Below are positions 32,200-37,781 of a stretch of 37,781 bases of DNA, piece by piece. Position 1 is the stretch's first letter, and each line of letters starts with the position of its first letter. This DNA is from Variovorax sp. GTDB taxonomy: Bacteria > Pseudomonadota > Gammaproteobacteria > Burkholderiales > Burkholderiaceae_C. The notes under the pieces were generated by a model. That model was not told the DNA's origin, made no database searches, and saw nothing but the letters and a program-made list of their open reading frames with translations. The stretch lies in contig SEGN01000001.1 in assembly GCA_004211245.1 (NCBI GenBank), positions 1 through 37,781 on the forward strand, given 5' to 3'. The translations under genes were made by a program, and so were the position numbers.

Positions 32200-33963
32200 A
32201 TGAGGCGAGCAGCCGTCGTCATCGGCATCGACAAAACGGGCGATTTGCCCAGGCTCAAAGACGCGGCAAGGGGTGCGCGTCTCATGGAGGCCTGGGCGCG
32301 CAGTCAGAAGATGGATCCGGTCCACGTCTTCACCGACGAGGCAGGGCCGGTGGAAGCAGGGCAGATCAAGAAGGCTGTCGCCAGGCTGGTCGAGGCGGGC
32401 AACCTGTCGCAACTGGTCGTCTATTTCGCCGGACACGGCGTCAACATCCAACGCCAGGAATACTGGTTGCTGAGCGATGCTCCCGAGGACAGCCAGGCGG
32501 CTGTCAATGTGGCGACCAGTGCGGCGTTGGCCGCGACCTGCGGGATACCGCACGTCGTACTGATCTCCGACGCCTGCCGGACGGCGCCCGAAGGCATCCG
32601 TGCCCAGTCGATCCGCGGCAGCGAAATCTTCCCCAACCGCGAAGAGGACGCCCGACCGGTCGACCAGTTCTTTGCCTGCCAGCTGGGCAAGCCGTCGCAC
32701 GAGGTCCGCGATCCGGCGGTCACCAGCGCGGAGTTCCGTGCCTTGTACACGCAGGCACTCGTGCCTGCGCTGGCCGGACGACGCCCGACGCTGGTGGAAT
32801 GGACGCAGGAGGGAGGCGCCCGGGCGGGGCACATCCACCTGCGCCCCCTGCGCGATCACCTGAGCAGCGCGATGGCTGCGGAACTGGCGCGGCTCAATCT
32901 TCAGACGCGGGTGATCCAGGTGCCCGTCGCAACGATCAGCTCCGACCCACCAGCCTGGATTTCCAGCGTGGACGTTCTTGCCGGCGGATCGCTCGGGCTT
33001 GCGCCCGACGCCGCCCTGGTCATGCCCGGGCCGAGAGCACCGGGCGCCCAAGTCTGGGCCGATCGTTCCGTGACACGGTCGCCGATCCTGCCTGCGGATG
33101 TCGCGCCACTGTCTGCGACGCGCCCGACCACCGGCGCCATCGCCCACACCGCGAACACCGACTTGACGGGCCTGCTGGCGCAGCCCTTCGGTCCATCGCA
33201 TCACGAAACACAGTGCGGATTCGCCGTGCGCGGCGCGCGGATCGTGGACTTCGCATGCGGGTCCATCCACGTCGGGTTCGCGACGGGGCAGCTCGCCCAT
33301 GGAGAGGATTTGCGGGTCGGTGGCGCACCCAGGCCCGGCGCCAATGTGCTCCTCGTCATGGACACGGGTGCCGGCGTGGTGCTCCCTGCGATCCCCGACT
33401 TCATGTGCCGCCTGACGTTCGCGGAGGACGAGCTGATCGACGTCGCCTACGAGCCTTCCGACAACACCGCACGCTGGACGGATTTCCAGGCGCGCGCGGC
33501 GGACTTGCGCATGCTGCGTGCGGTCGCGGCAGAAGCCATGACCCGCGGCTCGTTCCAACTGGACGGCGACGAGGTGCTCGACCTCGCGCGACGGATGCAG
33601 TTGGCCAAGGGCATCGATCCCGGCCTCGGCCTCTATGCGGCGTACGCCTATCACGACCTGCAGCGGCGCGACCTGATCCGGCAGATGGGCGCCTACATGC
33701 GCGGCGATCTGGGGGAGGCGCTGTTCGACGTCGCGTTGCTGGCGGGCTTCCTGGACAAGCAGCAACTCGCCACGGCCGATCTGCCGCTCGGTCCCTTCCC
33801 GCTGCTGTCGAAAGGCTGGACACTCATGCGCGCCTTCGACGTGCGGCTTCCCGAGCCGCTGCGCAAGCTCGAGGCACTCAGATTGCCGTCGCTATGGACG
33901 CTCTTCGACGCGGCGGGTGTCGATGTACTGCGTCGATGTTTTGCAAATGGAGAACTTCAATGA
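32200..33963 (+). CDS. Caspase-like (peptidase C14) cysteine protease with additional domains
   Basis: The 587-residue protein starts with a caspase fold: AAVVIGIDKTGDLPRLKDA, then the catalytic His79 in LVVYFAGHGV and Cys126 in VVLISDACRT, so the His-Cys dyad is present. The caspase part ends near residue 200. A beta-rich region follows (about 240-420, including ETQCGFAVRGARIVDF), then an all-helical C-terminal region (about 430-587, including LPLGPFPLLSKGWTLMR and LRLPSLWTLFDAAG). I cannot assign the last two regions to a family with certainty; they could sense a trigger. GGAGGA is 5 bases before the ATG at 32200. The stop overlaps the next start (ATGA). No signal peptide or membrane helix is seen, so it is cytosolic. 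It likely cleaves proteins upon activation, perhaps its two operon partners. Confidence 0.85.
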   Translation: MRRAAVVIGIDKTGDLPRLKDAARGARLMEAWARSQKMDPVHVFTDEAGPVEAGQIKKAVARLVEAGNLSQLVVYFAGHGVNIQRQEYWLLSDAPEDSQAAVNVATSAALAATCGIPHVVLISDACRTAPEGIRAQSIRGSEIFPNREEDARPVDQFFACQLGKPSHEVRDPAVTSAEFRALYTQALVPALAGRRPTLVEWTQEGGARAGHIHLRPLRDHLSSAMAAELARLNLQTRVIQVPVATISSDPPAWISSVDVLAGGSLGLAPDAALVMPGPRAPGAQVWADRSVTRSPILPADVAPLSATRPTTGAIAHTANTDLTGLLAQPFGPSHHETQCGFAVRGARIVDFACGSIHVGFATGQLAHGEDLRVGGAPRPGANVLLVMDTGAGVVLPAIPDFMCRLTFAEDELIDVAYEPSDNTARWTDFQARAADLRMLRAVAAEAMTRGSFQLDGDEVLDLARRMQLAKGIDPGLGLYAAYAYHDLQRRDLIRQMGAYMRGDLGEALFDVALLAGFLDKQQLATADLPLGPFPLLSKGWTLMRAFDVRLPEPLRKLEALRLPSLWTLFDAAGVDVLRRCFANGELQ

Positions 33964-34844
33964 CCGATCGCCTCGTGTTCATCCATGGTCGCGCGCAGGA
34001 ACACAAAGATGCAGCGGCGCTGAAAGCCGAGTGGCTCGACGCCCTGAACGTGGGCCTTGCGGCAAACGGGTTGACGTTGCCGATCGCGGAAACTGCCGTG
34101 GCATTCCCCTATTACGGACAGACACTCTACGACCTGGCAAGCAGCGCCGCCACCGTCGCCGAAGTGGTCGTACGCGGCAATGCGGGGGCGGACAAGGCGG
34201 AGCAGCAGTTCCAGCAGGCGCTGCTGACGGAAATGCAGTCGGCCGCAGGGATCACCGATGAGGAAGTGGAGGCCGCACTCGATGTCGAGATCAAACAGCG
34301 CGGGCCGCTGAACTGGGAGTGGGTCCAGGGGATTCTCAAGGTGCTGGACGAGCGGGTGCCTGGTGCCGGTGCGGCCTCCATCGCGCTCGCGACGCGCGAT
34401 GTCTACCAGTACCTGAAGAACCCCGGCATCCGCGACAAGATCGAGCAAGGCGTTCGCATGGCGATGCTGCCCGGCGTACCGACCGTCGTGGTGTCGCACT
34501 CGCTGGGCACGGTGGTGGCTTTCAACCTGTTGCGTCGGGAAGGCAGGCAGCAGGGCTGGCAAGTGCCCCTGCTGGTGACCGTCGGCTCGCCGCTGGGGGC
34601 GAGGGCGATCCGTTCGGCGCTTTCGCCGATCGAGTATCCGGACTGTGTCGGTCACTGGTTCAATGCCATGGATGAACGGGATGTCGTTGCGCTCTATCCG
34701 CTCGACGCCGAGCACTTCGATGTCACGCCAGCCATCGAAAACAAGACCGACGTCCGCAACCGTACTTCGAACCGGCATGGCATTGCCGGCTACCTGGACG
34801 ATCCGGTGGTCGCCAGAACCATCCACGACGCGCTGGTTGCCTGA
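33960..34844 (+). CDS. Alpha/beta hydrolase (lipase/esterase-like) of the caspase operon
   Basis: The 294-residue protein starts MTDRLVFIHGRAQEHK, the first strand and oxyanion loop of an alpha/beta hydrolase. The nucleophile elbow is VVSHSLGTVVAFNLL, with Ser181 in SHSLG. The typical later strand PLLVTVGSPLGARAI follows. A candidate acid is in the NAMDERDVVALYP segment and a candidate His is in NRHGIAGYL near the C-terminus. Between the first strand and the elbow is a helical insertion of about 120 residues (for example ADKAEQQFQQALLTEMQSAAG), longer than usual, which may act as a lid or a binding surface. The pattern is like the lipase/PGAP1-type esterases. It might attack lipids upon activation. 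Overlaps of 4 bases with the caspase gene and 1 base with the next gene show it is part of one operon. Confidence 0.85.
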   Translation: MTDRLVFIHGRAQEHKDAAALKAEWLDALNVGLAANGLTLPIAETAVAFPYYGQTLYDLASSAATVAEVVVRGNAGADKAEQQFQQALLTEMQSAAGITDEEVEAALDVEIKQRGPLNWEWVQGILKVLDERVPGAGAASIALATRDVYQYLKNPGIRDKIEQGVRMAMLPGVPTVVVSHSLGTVVAFNLLRREGRQQGWQVPLLVTVGSPLGARAIRSALSPIEYPDCVGHWFNAMDERDVVALYPLDAEHFDVTPAIENKTDVRNRTSNRHGIAGYLDDPVVARTIHDALVA

Positions 34845-36115
34845 TGGCCGGATTCCGCTACATCGGGGCGTCGGAGGACGCAGGCGCCGACGCAGAGGCG
34901 CTGGACCTGCTCACGATCAGCCTCATGGCGCCCGCCCGCTACAACGGTTCGAACGGGTTCGCACGCCATCTGGACCAGGCCATGGCTTCGATTGCGCTCG
35001 ACATGGAGCTGCTGGACCATGTCAACGCGGCCAGCGGTGAAAGCTTCGAGTGCACCGCCTACTATGCCGACGATGCAGGCACGCAGGCCTGGTGCGCACG
35101 CCACGGCGACGCCCACTTCAGCGTACTGGGCATCGAATTTGCACGCAGGCTTGCGGCCATCTGCCAGCGGGTTGCGGATGTCGTGCTACCTATGGATCTC
35201 TCCGCGGAGCCCCGCAAGGACATCCCGCCTGATCCTGAACTTGCAGGACTGCTCGCGGGCGACACCCCGGTTTCGGAGGCGGAGCTGCTCGCCATCGTCT
35301 CGCGCTGGCCCGATCCCGCATCGCTGGCCATTCAGCGACCGCTGGGCGGGTGCGCGTTGTTCTACGACATGTTGCGCCTGGTGTGGATGCACGAGCTGGC
35401 GCATGCGCTGTGTGGCCATGTCGCGTTTGCACAGGACCGGCTGGGTCTGCAGCAGCTTCACGAGTTTTCTGTGGAACGGCTCGAAGACCCGACCGCGCTC
35501 TCGCTCGGCACGCCGCGCCACGAGTGGTTGCAGACGCTCGAGGTCCATGCGGACGACTTTGCTGCGCGCTATTGCGTCGGCCAGATGCTTGCGGGATCGG
35601 ATCCGGTCAACGAGATGATGGGGCCTCGCATCGACCTCGCGCAGCGGCAGGCCGTCTTCAATCTGGCATGTTGCCTGTTCGCCGTGATGTGGTCGGACGC
35701 GGAGCGCAGGTACATGCCGCACGTCAGTTTCCGCGCGCCGCTCGCAACGATTTCGCCGGCCGCGTCGCGCATCCACGTCGTCACGCCGACATCGCATCCA
35801 CCCGCCGCCCTGCGGTACATGCGCTTTCGCGGCATGCAGCAATTGCTGTGCGAGGAATTTGCGGAAGGGCGACCGGAAGCCGCCGCAGCGACGCTGGGCC
35901 TGCTTGTCGATGTCGCGTCTTTCGGGTTGGTGGTGGAACTCGCCCAACTCGACCCCGCGTTCAGTTCGCTCCTGATCACCACACCGTTGCTTGCGCGAAC
36001 GCCCGACATGAAGATTCTCGCGGCGTACGAAGACCATCTGATGGTTCTGTCCGCCGCACTCGCCCCCGAGCTTTCCCGCAGCGGCTACGTTCCCTGGCTG
36101 TCGCTCAACGGGTAG
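34844..36115 (+). CDS. HEXXH metallopeptidase-like protein of the caspase operon
   Basis: The 423-residue protein has the zinc-protease motif HELAHALCGH (His183, Glu184, His187) and, 46 residues later, EVHADDFAARY (Glu233, Asp236, Asp237), the arrangement expected for a third metal ligand in gluzincin- and M48/M78-like peptidases. The N-terminal 160 residues and the C-terminal 170 residues match nothing I recognise. The C-terminal part is mainly helical and contains AAAATLGLLVDVASFGLVVELAQ, which is hydrophobic but not clearly a membrane helix. No signal peptide is seen. The start overlaps the hydrolase stop (TGATG), and the operon ends here. Because it carries a protease motif next to a caspase, it could be a substrate, a regulator or a second effector. 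The function is inferred only. Confidence 0.75.
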   Translation: MAGFRYIGASEDAGADAEALDLLTISLMAPARYNGSNGFARHLDQAMASIALDMELLDHVNAASGESFECTAYYADDAGTQAWCARHGDAHFSVLGIEFARRLAAICQRVADVVLPMDLSAEPRKDIPPDPELAGLLAGDTPVSEAELLAIVSRWPDPASLAIQRPLGGCALFYDMLRLVWMHELAHALCGHVAFAQDRLGLQQLHEFSVERLEDPTALSLGTPRHEWLQTLEVHADDFAARYCVGQMLAGSDPVNEMMGPRIDLAQRQAVFNLACCLFAVMWSDAERRYMPHVSFRAPLATISPAASRIHVVTPTSHPPAALRYMRFRGMQQLLCEEFAEGRPEAAAATLGLLVDVASFGLVVELAQLDPAFSSLLITTPLLARTPDMKILAAYEDHLMVLSAALAPELSRSGYVPWLSLNG

Positions 36116-36279
36116 TGAGAACTGTTCGGCAGATCAGGGCGCGTTCTTTGTTGGCGCGCGACATTCCGTAGGACAAAAACCGGGTCCGTGCATGGGTCTT
36201 CTCCCGCCATGCGAGCCGGGATGCTGGTTTAAATTGTTCGCTCTTTCACCATGGCGCGGCATAAGGACGTGTCAGCAAC
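36116..36279. promoter_or_regulatory. Intergenic region before the LOV kinase gene
   Basis: These 164 bases hold no gene. An A+T-rich stretch GGTTTAAATTG near 36228-36238 is the best -10-like site. AAGGA at 36263-36267 is 12 bases before the ATG at 36280, rather far for a ribosome-binding site. No clear terminator for the caspase operon is seen. Confidence 0.3.
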
Positions 36280-37781
36280 ATGTCGCAAGCCGAGAAGCCA
36301 CCGATCAGAAATTCAACGCCTCCAGAAATCGATGTAGAAGTCGCCGGTATCGATTCCATCCTCGATCACCGCAACGACATTTTCTTCGCCGCGATCGAGA
36401 CCACGCGCATGCCGATGCTGGTCACCGATCCGCGACTGCCCGACAACCCCATCGTTTTCGTCAACAGGGCATTCCTGTCGATGTCCGGTTACGCGCACGA
36501 CGAGATCATTGGGCAGAACTGCCGGTTTCTGCAGGGCTCCGAAACCTCCAAAACCACTGTGGCTGCGATCCGCGATGCGATCCGCGAGCGCAAGGAGATC
36601 TCGACGGAAATCCTGAACTACCGCAAGGACGGCTCGGCGTTCTGGAACGCGCTGTACATCTCGCCCGTGTACAACCAAAACAAGCAGTTGGTGTATTTCT
36701 TCGCATCCCAACTGGATGTGAGCCGTCGTCGCGATGCCGAGGAGGCCCTCGGACAGTCGCAGAAGATGGAGGCGCTTGGACAACTGACCGGCGGTATCTC
36801 CCATGACTTCAACAACCTGCTTCAGGTGATGTCCGGGCATCTCGACATCATGCGTGCCCGGTTTGACCTCGGCAAATTCGACGAGTCGTCCGCCCGTCGC
36901 AGCATGGACAACATCCGCAATGCAATTGCCAAGGCCTCGACCCTGACGCAGCAGTTGCTTGCTTTTTCGCGCAAGCAGCGACTGGAGGGCCGTTCGGTCA
37001 ATCTGAACGCCATCGCCGAGGGCATGGTCGAGCTTGCGGCAAGCGCGCTGGGTGACAAGGCCCGTGTGAGGCTCGAACTCGATCGGGACCTCGGTACCTG
37101 CCAGCTCGATCCAACTCAACTCGAAGTCGCGCTGCTCAACATTCTGGTCAACGCCAGGGACGCGATGCCAGACGGTGGAACGATCACTGTAGAGACGGAA
37201 AACGTGGAGGTCGATGCCGATGACCTGACCGCCTATGCCGGCCTCACGCCGGGCCACTACGTCTCGATCTCCATCACCGATACGGGCGGCGGGATCCCGC
37301 CCGAGATTGTCGGCAGAGTGATGGACCCGTTCTTCACGACGAAGGAAGAAGGCAAGGGTACCGGCCTGGGCCTGTCCATGGTCTATGGCTTTGCAAAGCA
37401 GTCGGGCGGCACGGCCCGGATCTACTCGGAAGAGGGCGTCGGCACCACCGTGCGCCTGTACTTCCGGGTGTCGAGGCATCTTCACAGGGCCCCGGAACTT
37501 GTCGGCCGGCGCAGGGAGCGTGGCGGGACAGAGACCATCCTGGTGGTCGATGACCGCATCGAGGTGGCAGAACTCTCGCGCGAAATGCTGGAGGGACTGG
37601 GCTACAACGTGATCGTCGCAAACGGCGGCCGGGAAGCACTCGAGCTGGTGCAGCAGCTGGACGACACCGCGAAACCGGATCTCCTGTTCTCAGACCTCAT
37701 CATGCCCGGCGGCATGAACGGCTTTGCGCTCGCGCGCGAGCTGCGGACACGCGTGCCGTCGATCAAGGTGCTCCTGACGAC
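36280..37781 (+). CDS. LOV-domain hybrid sensor histidine kinase (partial, runs off the window)
   Basis: The frame is open from the ATG at 36280 to the window end, giving 500 residues without a stop. A LOV-type PAS domain comes first (about 25-155), with the flavin-adduct motif GQNCRFLQG and Cys81. The histidine-kinase core follows: H-box [12 protein letters not shown] with His175, an N-box ([14 protein letters not shown]), [10 protein letters not shown] and the [13 protein letters not shown]-box. A receiver domain then starts [15 protein letters not shown], with phospho-acceptor Asp472 in FSDLIMPGG. It is predicted to sense blue light through a flavin and pass phosphate within the protein. 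There is no membrane segment, so it is cytosolic. It follows the caspase operon by 164 bases on the same strand and may be unrelated to it. Its end and any output domain are outside the window. Confidence 0.92.
   Translation, partial: MSQAEKPPIRNSTPPEIDVEVAGIDSILDHRNDIFFAAIETTRMPMLVTDPRLPDNPIVFVNRAFLSMSGYAHDEIIGQNCRFLQGSETSKTTVAAIRDAIRERKEISTEILNYRKDGSAFWNALYISPVYNQNKQLVYFFASQLDVSRRRDAEEALGQSQKMEALGQLTGGISHDFNNLLQVMSGHLDIMRARFDLGKFDESSARRSMDNIRNAIAKASTLTQQLLAFSRKQRLEGRSVNLNAIAEGMVELAASALGDKARVRLELDRDLGTCQLDPTQLEVALLNILVNARDAMPDGGTITVETENVEVDADDLTAYAGLTPGHYVSISITDTGGGIPPEIVGRVMDPFFTTKEEGKGTGLGLSMVYGFAKQSGGTARIYSEEGVGTTVRLYFRVSRHLHRAPELVGRRRERGGTETILVVDDRIEVAELSREMLEGLGYNVIVANGGREALELVQQLDDTAKPDLLFSDLIMPGGMNGFALARELRTRVPSIKVLLT

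Overview
The window is high-G+C DNA with tightly packed genes, ATGA/TGATG start-stop overlaps and protein families typical of Betaproteobacteria. The gene set (long Liv-type uptake operon, NhaR-type LysR regulator, YqiK-type flotillin, PRK07529-like acyl-CoA synthetase) points to the Comamonadaceae, most plausibly Variovorax or a close relative. This is inferred from protein character only. There are no tRNA or rRNA genes, CRISPR arrays, insertion sequences or recognisable integrases, and no gene-free stretch longer than 300 bases.

Region 1 (1-7028) is a purine-salvage neighbourhood with other genes inside it: the end of adenosine deaminase, a BMP-family (nucleoside-type) binding protein, an acyl-CoA synthetase, a convergent glycosyltransferase/acyltransferase pair, a guanine deaminase gene broken by an internal deletion of about 60 codons plus a frameshift, and dCTP deaminase.

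Region 2 (7173-14706) holds mostly housekeeping genes: a small membrane protein, a YpfJ-type zinc metallopeptidase, a RhlE-type DEAD-box helicase, ApaH, a CorC/HlyC-type membrane protein, a small hypothetical protein, an IscR-like Rrf2 regulator lacking most of its Fe-S ligands, a Bax-inhibitor-1 family protein and a divergent NhaR-type regulator.

Region 3 (14717-32054) is an uptake and catabolism locus. A TetR regulator and an HGGYW alpha/beta hydrolase are transcribed leftward from a divergent region carrying a perfect 6-4-6 palindrome. Rightward runs a 14-gene run with gaps of 25 bases or less: FAH-family hydrolase, alpha/beta hydrolase, two tandem paralogous amidohydrolases, LivH, LivM, LivK, LivG, a LivF ATPase fused to a Tm-1-like (UPF0261) domain, a PEP-hydrolase-like TIM-barrel protein, a YqiK flotillin, an SRPBCC protein, an SRPBCC-quinone oxidoreductase fusion and a VOC protein. 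The layout suggests import of an organic acid- or amide-like compound followed by ring or amide opening and C-C cleavage. The substrate cannot be read from sequence.

Region 4 (32200-36115) is a three-gene overlapping operon: a caspase-like cysteine protease with a His-Cys dyad, a GxSxG-type alpha/beta hydrolase and a HEXXH metallopeptidase-like protein. I know of no named system with this exact composition. It looks like a conflict or regulated-cell-death cassette and is the best candidate here for an undescribed system. The window ends inside a LOV-domain hybrid histidine kinase (36280 onward), a probable blue-light sensor.
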